Below are positions 6,900 through 14,536 of a DNA stretch of 23,732 bases, one piece after another. A program made the position numbers and the translations under genes. The notes under the pieces are model-generated. The model made no database searches, was not told the DNA's origin, and saw only the letters and a program-made list of their open reading frames with translations. The number at the start of each line of letters is the position of its first letter. Position 1 is the stretch's first letter. Source of the DNA: JBFMFH01 sp964481395 (GTDB taxonomy: Bacteria; Acidobacteriota; Vicinamibacteria; Vicinamibacterales; JAKQTR01); the NCBI GenBank assembly GCA_964481395.1, contig CAYZYG010000079.1:1-23732 (forward strand), written 5' to 3'.

Positions 6900-7463
6900 C
6901 TACGCCCTCGCCTGATACTCCCCCGACTCCGTGTTGATCCGGATCCGGTCGCCGATGTTGATGAACGGGGGCACCTGGACGATCAGGCCCGTCTCGAGGG
7001 TGGCGGGCTTCAGCTGGGCGCTCGCCGTGGCGCCTTTGATTGCCGGCGTCGTGTCCGTCACGGTCAGATCGATGGTCTGCGGCAGTTCGATCCCAACCGG
7101 CTCCGTCCCGTAGAACTCCATCCGGATCGTCATCTCGGGCACGAGGTAGCCGACCGCGTCGCCCAGGATCTCATCGCCCAGGGCGATCTGCTCGTAGGAG
7201 GCGGTGTCCATGAAATGGTGGCCGCCCGGATCGCTGTAGAGGTACTGCATCTCCCGCTCGTCCAGCGATGCGCGTTCGATGGTGTCCTCCGACCGGAGCC
7301 GCTGTTCGGACTGGGTGCCGTTCCGAAGGTTGCGCAGCTTGACCCGGACGAAGCCGCGGAGGTTGCCGGGCGTGACGTGCTGCAGTTCGAGAATCCGGAA
7401 CAGATCCTCTCCCAGCTTGATCAGCATGCCCTTGCGAAGACGTGTGGCTTGAATCGAACTCAT
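6900..7463 (-). CDS. efp: translation elongation factor P
   Basis: Binds the ribosome between the P and E sites and relieves stalling at polyproline; 187 aa with the three beta-barrel domains expected. Domain I has RKGMLIKLGEDLFRIL and the tip loop HVTPGNLRGFVRVKLRNL. Domain II has YLYSDPGGHHFMD and MTIRMEFYGTEPVGIELPQ. Domain III has the strongly conserved TPAIKGATASAQLKPATLE and a C-terminal GDRIRINTESGEY. The residue that is modified Lys34 in E. coli (or Arg in Pseudomonas) is Asn34 here. Start ATG at 7463. A weak promoter may lie upstream on the minus strand (TTGGCC, 18 nt, TACAGT, within 7493-7526). The gene is divergent from hsp20. Confidence 0.97.
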   Translation of the reverse strand: MSSIQATRLRKGMLIKLGEDLFRILELQHVTPGNLRGFVRVKLRNLRNGTQSEQRLRSEDTIERASLDEREMQYLYSDPGGHHFMDTASYEQIALGDEILGDAVGYLVPEMTIRMEFYGTEPVGIELPQTIDLTVTDTTPAIKGATASAQLKPATLETGLIVQVPPFINIGDRIRINTESGEYQARA

Positions 7464-7546
7464 GACAGCTCAGTAGTTTGAGGAAGGTGTAGCGCATCAC
7501 TGTACCACAGGTGCCCGGGCCCGGCCAATCGTGCTAGCATCCTCTC

Positions 7547-7948
7547 GTGGCCTTCTCGCGCTGGGATCCGCTCCACGATCTGCTGACGCTCCACGAACGC
7601 CTCAACCGCCTGCACGGCGAGGAACCGCCGGGCTGGACCCCTGCCGTCGACCTGTACGAGACGCCGGACCGCTATGTGATCTCCGCCGAGCTGCCCGGCC
7701 TGTCGCGCGACGCCATCTCGATCGAACTGCACGATCACACGCTCCTCGTACGGGGCGAGCGGCAGGTCGGCGACGTCTGCGGCGCGCGGTTCCACCGCCT
7801 GGAACGCGGGCACGGCAAGTTCGTCCGCACCTTCACGCTGCCCCAGTCGGCCGAGTCCGACGCGATCACCGCCGAGTACGGCGACGGCGTGCTGACGATT
7901 GCCGTCCCCAAGGCCAGACCCGAACAGCGTCGCATCGAAGTCGGGTAG
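7547..7948 (+). CDS. Hsp20 / alpha-crystallin family small heat shock protein
   Basis: ATP-independent holdase chaperone, probably cytoplasmic (no signal); 133 aa. The alpha-crystallin domain starts at WTPAVDLYETPDRYVISAEL (about residues 28-47) and continues with LPGLSRDAISIELHDHTLLV. It ends with the AxxxxGVLTI-type strand seen as YGDGVLTIAVPKA. The C-terminal extension is very short and lacks a clear I-x-I motif, which may limit oligomer size. The start is the GTG at 7547, with TAGCAT 6 nt upstream and no Shine-Dalgarno, which suits a leaderless message. It ends 9 nt before htrA, so the two are very likely one operon combining folding and proteolysis. Confidence 0.95.
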   Translation: MAFSRWDPLHDLLTLHERLNRLHGEEPPGWTPAVDLYETPDRYVISAELPGLSRDAISIELHDHTLLVRGERQVGDVCGARFHRLERGHGKFVRTFTLPQSAESDAITAEYGDGVLTIAVPKARPEQRRIEVG

Positions 7949-7957
7949 GAAGGAACC

Positions 7958-9136
7958 ATGAAACGTCTCATGTTCGCCGCGCTGGCCGTCAGCGTCGGCT
8001 TCCTCGCCGGTCTGGTCATGACCGGCCGGTTGCGCTCGGCGGTCGTCACGGACGCCGCCCAGCCGGAAGCCTCGACGGCCGTGTCTGCCTCCGTCCCCTC
8101 GGGGACCCAGACGCCCCGCGGGTTCGCCGGCCTCCCCGATTTCTCCGCAGTCGCCGAGAAAGCGGTCGAGGCCGTCACCAACATCTCGTCCGAACAGATT
8201 GTGCGGACGCCGAACTCCCCCTTCGCGAGCGACCCGTTCTTCCGCTACTTCTTCGGTGACGATGCGGACCTGTTCGGCTGGCGGGACCGCCGCTCGGCAA
8301 GCCTGGGCTCGGGCGTCGTGGTATCTCAGGACGGCTACATCCTGACCAACAACCACGTCGTCGGCGACAACGCGGCGGAGATTACCGTCGCGTTCCACGA
8401 CAAGCGCGAACTCCGGGCTCGCGTCGTCGGCCTGGATCCTCTCACGGACGTTGCCCTGCTGAAGGTGGACGCCACCGGCCTGCAGCCCATTCCCTGGGGC
8501 GACTCGGCCAGGCTGCGCGTCGCCGAGTGGGTGCTGGCCGTGGGCAACCCGTTCCAGCTCAACCAGACCGTCACCCTGGGAATCGTCAGCGCCGTCGGCC
8601 GCGCGAACGTCGGCGTCGCGGCTTACGAGGACTTCATCCAGACGGACGCCGCGATCAACCCTGGCAACTCGGGCGGGGCGCTCATCAACGCCCGCGGCGA
8701 GCTGGTCGGCATCAACACGGCCATCTACAGCCAGAGCGGCGGCTATCAGGGCGTCGGCTTCGCGGTGCCGAGCAACCTGGCGCGCCGGGTGATGGACGAC
8801 CTGATCAAGTACGGCGGGGTGCGTCGCGGATCGCTGGGGTACCTCGAGGTGTCCCCGCTGACGACCCGCATCGCCGAACAGCTCGGCGTGCCGACGGACA
8901 AGGGCGTGCTCGTGTCGCGCATGACGCGCACGTCGGCCGCCTACGAAGCCGGGATCCGACCCGGTGACGTGATCGTGGCAGCGGGGGGACAGCCTGTCGC
9001 CGACGCGGCGCAACTCCTGCGCATCGTGGCGGACGCCCCCGTCGGCTCGACGCTCACGATTGGCGCGTTCCGCGACGGGCGGAAAGTGGAGTTCCGCGTG
9101 CGCGTTCAGCGCCTCGAACAGCGCCGGCGGGACTGA
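7958..9136 (+). CDS. HtrA/DegP-family serine protease with one PDZ domain
   Basis: Envelope quality-control protease, 392 aa. An N-terminal hydrophobic segment (about 4-22, MFAALAVSVGFLAGLVM) acts as signal or membrane anchor. The trypsin-like domain follows, with catalytic His133 (LTNNHVVGDN), Asp164 (LTDVALLKV) and Ser238 (NPGNSGGALIN). The loop before it (SPFASDPFFRYFFGDD) is the FFxxFFG-type segment of DegP/DegQ proteins. A single PDZ domain fills about 290-385 (GVLVSRMTRTSAAYEAGIRPGDVIV), so it is closer to DegS or short DegQ than to two-PDZ DegP. A strong Shine-Dalgarno (AGGAAGGAA) precedes ATG 7958. Its 3' end overlaps the converging glycosylase gene by 83 bp. Confidence 0.95.
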   Translation: MKRLMFAALAVSVGFLAGLVMTGRLRSAVVTDAAQPEASTAVSASVPSGTQTPRGFAGLPDFSAVAEKAVEAVTNISSEQIVRTPNSPFASDPFFRYFFGDDADLFGWRDRRSASLGSGVVVSQDGYILTNNHVVGDNAAEITVAFHDKRELRARVVGLDPLTDVALLKVDATGLQPIPWGDSARLRVAEWVLAVGNPFQLNQTVTLGIVSAVGRANVGVAAYEDFIQTDAAINPGNSGGALINARGELVGINTAIYSQSGGYQGVGFAVPSNLARRVMDDLIKYGGVRRGSLGYLEVSPLTTRIAEQLGVPTDKGVLVSRMTRTSAAYEAGIRPGDVIVAAGGQPVADAAQLLRIVADAPVGSTLTIGAFRDGRKVEFRVRVQRLEQRRRD

Positions 9137-9770
9137 GGGCGGCCACGCGCCGGCCACCCGAGACCGCCGGGTGGCGGGTCACGATCGCCCGCCACCGGGG
9201 CCCGGTCCCAACCGAGATCCCGATGCGCGGGGTCCACGTGACGTCATCGACGAGGACGCCCCGGTCCTCGATCCACAGCCCTCCAGCGCGGACCAGACGG
9301 ACGTCGTTCCGTTCGGTCCCGATGCCCATCGCCTTCGTCACGTTGCCGGGGCCGCGACACAGTTCGTGCACGGACAGGCTCCGCCCGTCCCGGCGGTGTC
9401 CCCGCCGCCGGCGCATCAGTTCGATCCCCTCCAGCGGGTCCAACGCGCGGATGAGCACGGCGGCTGGCGATCCGGCCGGTTCGGTGACCGCGTTGACAAG
9501 CCAGTGCATGCCGTAGTTGAAGTAGACGTACGCGTGCCCCGGAGGCCCGTACAAAGGGGCGTTGCGCCGGGTGGGGCCGGATGCCGCGTGGCAGGCCGGG
9601 TCCGACTCGCCGATGTACGCCTCGGCCTCGACGATGGCCCCGGCCGTCACCCCCTCGGCGGTGCGATGGACCAGAACCTTCCCGAGCAGATCCCGGGCGA
9701 CCTCGAGCGTGGGCCGCGCGTAGAACCGGCGCGGCAGGACCTTCGGACGGTGCCGTTCGGCGGTGTTCAC
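9054..9770 (-). CDS. 3-methyladenine DNA glycosylase (AAG/MPG family)
   Basis: Excises alkylated and deaminated purines, starting base excision repair; 238 aa. Family motifs: LPRRFYARPTLEVARDLLGK near the N-terminus, then IVEAEAYIGESDPACHA with predicted catalytic Glu50. These are followed by GPPGHAYVYFNYGMHWLVNAV and LCRGPGNVTKAMGI. The usual family end lies near RHPAVSG. About 33 further residues rich in Arg/Ala/Gly follow and are encoded opposite the 3' end of htrA, so this tail is probably not a functional domain. The chosen GTG at 9770 overlaps the HEAT gene stop by 4 bp (GTGA), indicating coupled translation. Upstream in-frame codons would only read through the HEAT gene in another frame. 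Confidence 0.93.
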   Translation of the reverse strand: MNTAERHRPKVLPRRFYARPTLEVARDLLGKVLVHRTAEGVTAGAIVEAEAYIGESDPACHAASGPTRRNAPLYGPPGHAYVYFNYGMHWLVNAVTEPAGSPAAVLIRALDPLEGIELMRRRRGHRRDGRSLSVHELCRGPGNVTKAMGIGTERNDVRLVRAGGLWIEDRGVLVDDVTWTPRIGISVGTGPRWRAIVTRHPAVSGGRRVAALSPAGAVRGAERARGTPLSARRGTRQS

Positions 9771-11131
9771 GGGACGCGTGGGGCCCGCAGCGGTCGCGGC
9801 GTCAGCCGCGCCAGCGAGCGCCGTGCCGCCGCCGCGACGTTCCGGTTCTTGTCCGAAGCCAGCCCCTCTACGGCCGGGCGCGAGGCCTGACTGCCGATCA
9901 CCCCGAGCGCCTCGGCGATCGCGGCTCGCACGCGCCAGTCTTTGTGGCCAGCGAACGCGGCCACCTGCGCCGCCATCGGGGGACCCAGTTCCGTCAGATA
10001 GCCCCACGCGACCGGCGCCAGCCGGACATTGCGGAACCCTTCCACGACTGATGCGAGCGCGGACGGATCGTCGCGTGTCGCCAGCGCGAAGGCACGCGCC
10101 TGTTTGACGAACGCGGATCGGTCGCGGGCGGTCCCGGCTTCAGCCGCAGCCAGCGCCTCGTCGCTGCCGATCCGGGCGAGCCCTTCGACCGCGAGACGCC
10201 GCATCTGCTCGTCCCGGCTCGCGAGTTGTGCCGCCAGGGTGCCGAGGCTCGACGGATGCGCGACACGGGCGAGCGCGTCCAGCAGTTCACGCGCCGGTTC
10301 CCCTTGTTTGTAGTACCCGAGTTGATCCATCAGCGCCTGGACCGCCCGCTCGTACCGCATCGCGCCGAGGGCGCGGATCGACCCGGATCGGACCAACGGA
10401 TCCGAGTCGTTCATCCCGGCCACGAGCTGATCGCCGGCCTCCTGACGCGCCGACGCGAACGCGGGCTGGCTGCTGCCGCTCGCCGCAGCCTGGAACAGCC
10501 GACCCACCACGTGGGTCGCCGCCAGTCTCAGCGTCGGGTCGGCTGCCCGCGCGCTCTCGAGAAGCCGACCGATGGCGGCGTCCGCCTCCGGGAGCGGCCC
10601 GGCCGCCATGGCCGGCGGCGCCAGGACGCCGAGGGCGTAGATCGCATCGAAACGCACCGCGAGCGCCGGAGACCCGATCGCCCGCGCGAGCGACGTCAGC
10701 GCCTGGGCCGCCGCGGGATTCGGGATGAGGCCCCCCGGTCCCTGCGCGAACGCCAGCAGCGGCAGGGTGGCCCCCCGCTGCTTGACGATCCGGCCGGCAT
10801 AGTCCCGGGTGTAGGCTTCATCGGCCAGGTAGAGCGACACCAGCGTCGCGATGGCCTCGACCTGGACATCGGCCACGGCATCCTCCAGCAGTGCCGCCAC
10901 CGGCGCGGCGGCCTCGAGGTATCCCGCCTTCCGGAGAAGCGTGAGCGACTCGATGCGGATCGCCGGGTCCTCGGCCTTCAGCGAGGCGACCACGGCCTCG
11001 AATGCCACCTGCTGCTGCGGCGCACCCGCGGGTTCGGCCGTCGCCGCGGAGGCCGCCATCAGCAGCGCCAGCAGCGCGGCCCCGGCCAACCTGCGCGCGC
11101 CAGTCCCGTGCCGTGTTGTCTCGTGCATCAT
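9767..11131 (-). CDS. secreted HEAT-repeat protein
   Basis: No enzymatic domain; a helical-repeat scaffold, 454 aa. The N-terminus has an Arg pair and a Sec signal peptide (RRLAGAALLALLMAASAATA) ending in an AxA-type site. The rest is a chain of roughly 30-residue HEAT units, clearest at NDSDPLVRSGSIRALGAM, RDEQMRRLAVEGLARIGSDE and KDWRVRAAIAEALGVIGSQ. The partner is unknown. The ATG at 11131 has a strong Shine-Dalgarno (GGAAGGGAAG) 7 nt upstream, which decides it over an in-frame ATG at 11155. The gene lies between uvrA and the glycosylase in one direction and overlaps the latter by 4 bp, though an exported protein has no obvious role in DNA repair. The leader holds a 25-bp inverted repeat. 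Confidence 0.88.
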   Translation of the reverse strand: MMHETTRHGTGARRLAGAALLALLMAASAATAEPAGAPQQQVAFEAVVASLKAEDPAIRIESLTLLRKAGYLEAAAPVAALLEDAVADVQVEAIATLVSLYLADEAYTRDYAGRIVKQRGATLPLLAFAQGPGGLIPNPAAAQALTSLARAIGSPALAVRFDAIYALGVLAPPAMAAGPLPEADAAIGRLLESARAADPTLRLAATHVVGRLFQAAASGSSQPAFASARQEAGDQLVAGMNDSDPLVRSGSIRALGAMRYERAVQALMDQLGYYKQGEPARELLDALARVAHPSSLGTLAAQLASRDEQMRRLAVEGLARIGSDEALAAAEAGTARDRSAFVKQARAFALATRDDPSALASVVEGFRNVRLAPVAWGYLTELGPPMAAQVAAFAGHKDWRVRAAIAEALGVIGSQASRPAVEGLASDKNRNVAAAARRSLARLTPRPLRAPRVP

Positions 11132-11149
11132 GCGCGTCTTCCCTTCCGC

Positions 11150-11215
11150 CGACAATCACTCCCGGAGTGATTTCTCCCAGCCTCAGCCGCGAAATCACTC
11201 CGGGAGTGATTGTCG
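11150..11215. repeat. perfect 25-bp inverted repeat with nested palindromes
   Basis: Arms at 11150-11174 and 11191-11215 are exact reverse complements, separated by 16 nt. Each arm contains AATCACTCCCGGAGTGATT or its complement, itself a 9-bp palindrome around a single centre base. The DNA could form one 25-bp hairpin or two small ones, or bind two dimers of a regulator. It ends 1-2 nt upstream of the HEAT gene's Shine-Dalgarno and about 80 bp after uvrA. No T-run follows on either strand, so a simple terminator is unlikely. A REP/MITE-like element or an operator are the alternatives. Confidence 0.85.
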
Positions 11216-11266
11216 CTGGCCAGCCCTTGCGTCGCCAGCCCCATGCGCCCGTTCCGTGCGGAACCG

Positions 11267-11296
11267 ACTCCCGGTCCCCGGTCCCCGGTCCCTGTC
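11267..11296. repeat. GGGRCC-type low-complexity repeat next to the uvrA stop
   Basis: Forward ACTCCCGGTCCCCGGTCCCC then GGTCCCTGTC: three CCGGTCC units in tandem, ending 1 nt from the uvrA stop codon. It resembles the repeat copies at 2126-2152 and 6740-6791. With the inverted repeat it fills most of the 166-bp gap between uvrA and the HEAT gene. Confidence 0.6.
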
Positions 11297-11297
11297 T

Positions 11298-14200
11298 TCA
11301 GTCCGCCCACCGCTGACCGGCCAACAGGCCCTTGAGATAGCGGCCCGTGTGCGACGTCTCGCAGGCCGCCACTTCCTCCGGTGTGCCACGGGTCACGATG
11401 CGCCCGCCGTCCTCTCCGCCTTCCGGTCCGAGATCGATGATGTGGTCCGCCGTCTTGATCACATCCAGGTTGTGCTCGATCACGAGCAGCGTGTGCCCCG
11501 CCTGGAGCAGCCGCCGGAACGCTGCCAGCAGCTTCGCGATGTCGTCGAAGTGCAGCCCGGTCGTCGGCTCGTCGAGGACGTAGAGCAGGTGACCGGCCGT
11601 CGTCGTCGACAGGTGCGCTGCGATCTTGATGCGCTGGGCCTCGCCGCCCGAGAGCGTCGTCGCCGGCTGACCGAGGCGGAGGTAGCCCAGGCCGATTTCC
11701 TCGAGGACCTGGAGCCGGCGCAGCACCTTCGGGGCCGTGTTGAAGAACGCGAGCGCCTCGTGCACGGTGAGGTCCAGGACCTCGTGAATGTTCCGGCCGC
11801 GGTACGACACCTCGAGCACCTGCGGCTTGAATCGACGGCCGTCGCACACATCGCAGGGAACGAAGACGTCGGCCAGGAACTGCATCTCGACTCGCACCTG
11901 GCCCTCTCCCTCGCACGCCTCGCACCGGCCGCCCGGCACGTTGAACGAGAAGTGGCTGGCCGTGAGGCCGCGCGTCCTCGCGTCCTTGGTCGAGGCGAAC
12001 AGTTCGCGGATGGGATCGAACGCCTTGAGGTACGTCACCGGGTTCGAACGGGGCGTGCGTCCGATCGGGGTCTGGTCGACCAGCACCACGTCGGCCACGA
12101 ACTCGGCGCCTTCGATGCGGCGGTGCGCACCCACCTTCCGCTCGGTGCCCCCCTTCAGCCGTTTGAGCGCCGGATACAGGATGTCGTGCACGAGGGTCGA
12201 CTTGCCGGATCCGCTCACACCCGTGACGACCGTCAGCGTGTTGAGCGGGATCTCGACGTCGATGGCCTTCAGGTTGTGGGCGGCCGCTCCGACGATCTTC
12301 AGCCGCTGCCCGGTGCCGTGCCGCCGCTGCGCCGGGACGGGAATGGACAGCTCTCCGCGCAGGTAGCGGGCCGTGAGCGATCGCGGCTCCTGCTCGAGAT
12401 CCGAGACCGGTCCGCTGAAGATGACGCGCCCGCCCTGCTCGCCGGCGCCCAAACCGAGATCGACGACGTGATCCGCGATGCGGATCATGTCCGCGTCGTG
12501 CTCGACGACGATGACCGTGTTGCCCTGGTCGCGCAGCTGCTGCAGGATGTCGATGAGCCGCTGGTTGTCCCGGGTGTGCAGGCCGATGGACGGCTCGTCC
12601 AGCACGTACAGCGTGCCGACGAGCGCCGATCCGAGGGAGGTTGCCAGGTTGATGCGCTGCGACTCTCCGCCCGACAGCGTCGACGACAGACGGTCGAGCG
12701 TCAGGTAGTCGAGGCCGACGGCGCTCAGGAACGAGAGCCGGCGCCGGATCTCGCGCAACAGCTTGTCCGCGACCGCGGCGTCCTTCTCGCCGAGATCCAG
12801 CCAGTCGAAGAAGCGCAGCCCGTCGCGGACCGTGAGACCGCTGACCTCGTCGATGGTGCGCCCGCCCACGCGGACGTCGCGGGCCTCGCGGCGCAGCCGC
12901 GTGCCGCCGCACTCATGGCACGTCTGGTACCCCCGGTACCGACTAAGGAAGACGCGGACGTGGACCTTGTACTTCTTGCGGTCCAGCCACTGGAAGAACC
13001 CGCGGATGCCCTCGTAGTCCGCTCCGTTGCCGTTGATGACGAACGCGCGCTCGGCGTCCGTCAACTCCTGCCAGGCTACGTCAAGCCGAACCGCGCCCTC
13101 CCGGGCGGCCCGTTTCAGCTGCGTGAGATAACTGCGGTAGTGCGGCTTGCTCCATGGCTCGATGGCGTTCTGACTGATCGAGCGGGTGGGGTCCGGCACG
13201 ACCAGGTCCAGGTCGACTTCGATGATGTTCCCGAAGCCGTGGCAGACCGGGCAGGCCCCGAACGGGTTGTTGAAAGAGAACAGCCGGGGCTGCGGATCCT
13301 CGTACGTGATCCCGCACGACAGACACTCGAATCGCTCGGAGAAGGCGTGGAGCTTCGGCGGCCGGGCCTCGTCACCGTCCCGCGCGCTGGCACCCGGCTC
13401 GATGGCGAACGCCGCGCCCCCACCCTCGTCGTACGCCGTCTCGACGGAGTCGGTGAGCCGGCTCAGGACGTCCGGGCCAATGACGACGCGATCGACGACG
13501 ACCTGGAGGTTCGGTCGGGACGCCAGCGCGTCCGGATCGACGTCCTCGAAGGCGACAGCCTGGTCGTCGATCAGCAGACGGCCGAACCCTTTTTTCCGCA
13601 GCTCCTCCAGCATCCTGGCGACGTCGGCCCCTGTCGTGGCCGGCGCGCCCGTCCCGTTCGCCGAACCGTCCTTCTGGCCGTCCGGCCGCTCCGCTGTCGC
13701 GCGCCGCCGCGAGCCATTTGCGTGGCCACCCGCGGCCCCATTGGCCGTGTCGATCCCGCGTCCGTCCTCCTGCTCGCCTGCGGAGCGAACGGCATTAGGG
13801 GGCAGGGGTTCAACGTCGAGTTCGAACCCCAGGCCCGGCTCGCCGAGGATTTCTTCCTCGCCCTCCTGGCCGTTGCCGTTGGCGTCGGCCGCCGGCGGCA
13901 CGTTCACCACCGGCACGTCGAAGCCCAGGAAAAGCCGCGTGCCCTCGGGCAATGACGCCAGATGCCGCGCCACGACTTCGGCCGTGTCGCGGGTCACCTC
14001 GTTCCCGCACTGCCGGCAGAACGTCCGCCCGACGCGCGCGAACAGGAGGCGGAGGTAGTCGTGAATCTCCGTCGTCGTCGCGACGGTCGAACGGGGATTG
14101 CGAATGCTGTTCTTCTGCCGGATGGCGATCGACGGCGACACGCCTTCGATGGCGTCGACGTCGGGCTTCTCCATCCGTTCCAGGAACTGGCGGGCGTACG

Positions 14201-14399
14201 CCGACAGGGACTCGACGTACCGGCGCTGCCCTTCGGCGTAGATCGTGTCGAAGGCCAGGGACGACTTGCCGGACCCGCTGACGCCGGTGACCACGATCAG
14301 CCGTCCGGCCGGCAACGTCAGGTCGACGTTCTTCAGATTGTGCGTGCGCGCGCCCCGGACGATGATGTCGGTCGTCTGGGGAGCCTGGGTGTCGCCCAT
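11298..14399 (-). CDS. uvrA: excinuclease ABC subunit A
   Basis: Damage-recognition ATPase of nucleotide excision repair; 1033 aa from ATG 14399, against about 940 usually. First ABC half: Walker A GVSGSGKSS (39-47), QKNSIRNPRSTVATTTEI, and signature LSGGESQRINLATSLG followed by LDEPSIGLH. Second half: GVSGSGKSTLVHDILYPAL, signature LSGGEAQRIKIAAHL and LDEPTTGLH. Zinc-binding Cys pairs appear at CRQCGNE, CLSCG...CPVCHGFG, CHECGG and CEACEGEGQ...CDVCDG. The extra length is mainly a low-complexity acidic/Gly/Ala insert at about 168-256 in the UvrB-interaction region. An upstream GTG at 14477 would add 26 Pro/Ser-rich residues; the ATG nearer the conserved IIVRGARTHNLKN is preferred. Confidence 0.97.
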   Translation of the reverse strand: MGDTQAPQTTDIIVRGARTHNLKNVDLTLPAGRLIVVTGVSGSGKSSLAFDTIYAEGQRRYVESLSAYARQFLERMEKPDVDAIEGVSPSIAIRQKNSIRNPRSTVATTTEIHDYLRLLFARVGRTFCRQCGNEVTRDTAEVVARHLASLPEGTRLFLGFDVPVVNVPPAADANGNGQEGEEEILGEPGLGFELDVEPLPPNAVRSAGEQEDGRGIDTANGAAGGHANGSRRRATAERPDGQKDGSANGTGAPATTGADVARMLEELRKKGFGRLLIDDQAVAFEDVDPDALASRPNLQVVVDRVVIGPDVLSRLTDSVETAYDEGGGAAFAIEPGASARDGDEARPPKLHAFSERFECLSCGITYEDPQPRLFSFNNPFGACPVCHGFGNIIEVDLDLVVPDPTRSISQNAIEPWSKPHYRSYLTQLKRAAREGAVRLDVAWQELTDAERAFVINGNGADYEGIRGFFQWLDRKKYKVHVRVFLSRYRGYQTCHECGGTRLRREARDVRVGGRTIDEVSGLTVRDGLRFFDWLDLGEKDAAVADKLLREIRRRLSFLSAVGLDYLTLDRLSSTLSGGESQRINLATSLGSALVGTLYVLDEPSIGLHTRDNQRLIDILQQLRDQGNTVIVVEHDADMIRIADHVVDLGLGAGEQGGRVIFSGPVSDLEQEPRSLTARYLRGELSIPVPAQRRHGTGQRLKIVGAAAHNLKAIDVEIPLNTLTVVTGVSGSGKSTLVHDILYPALKRLKGGTERKVGAHRRIEGAEFVADVVLVDQTPIGRTPRSNPVTYLKAFDPIRELFASTKDARTRGLTASHFSFNVPGGRCEACEGEGQVRVEMQFLADVFVPCDVCDGRRFKPQVLEVSYRGRNIHEVLDLTVHEALAFFNTAPKVLRRLQVLEEIGLGYLRLGQPATTLSGGEAQRIKIAAHLSTTTAGHLLYVLDEPTTGLHFDDIAKLLAAFRRLLQAGHTLLVIEHNLDVIKTADHIIDLGPEGGEDGGRIVTRGTPEEVAACETSHTGRYLKGLLAGQRWAD

Positions 14400-14501
14400 A
14401 TCCTGGTCGCCTGAAGACGCGGGGTCCGATGACGAAACCGGCCGGCTGGCAGGGGCGGGGCGGAACGCCGCCGCCACGACCGGCGGGCCCCTGCACGCCT
14501 C

Positions 14502-14529
14502 TTGCCCGGCACCCTAAAAGGGATATCGT
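14502..14529 (+). promoter_or_regulatory. candidate promoter for the DUF2784 gene
   Basis: TTGCCC (14502-14507) and TATCGT (14524-14529) are separated by 16 nt and lie 7 nt before the ATG at 14537. Transcription would start at or near the start codon, which implies a leaderless message; no Shine-Dalgarno is present. A CCCTAAAAGGG palindrome (14512-14522) lies in the spacer. The rest of the 137-bp region between uvrA and this gene shows nothing clear. Confidence 0.35.
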
Positions 14530-14536
14530 AGCACGC

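Noticed and set aside
7460..9157. A 565-codon open frame on the minus strand across hsp20 and htrA
   Set aside because: It covers two genes with intact catalytic and family motifs on the other strand and has shadow-like composition.
9771..10007. A 79-residue N-terminal extension of the glycosylase
   Set aside because: The extension lies inside the HEAT gene in another frame, and family similarity begins only after the GTG at 9770.
12041..12049. GGTTCGAAC, a tRNA T-loop-like string
   Set aside because: It lies inside the conserved uvrA coding sequence (YLKAFDPIRELF region) and no acceptor stem or cloverleaf surrounds it.
10851..13955. A 1034-codon open frame on the plus strand, antisense to uvrA
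   Set aside because: UvrA motifs lie on the minus strand; the plus frame shows no recognisable domain.
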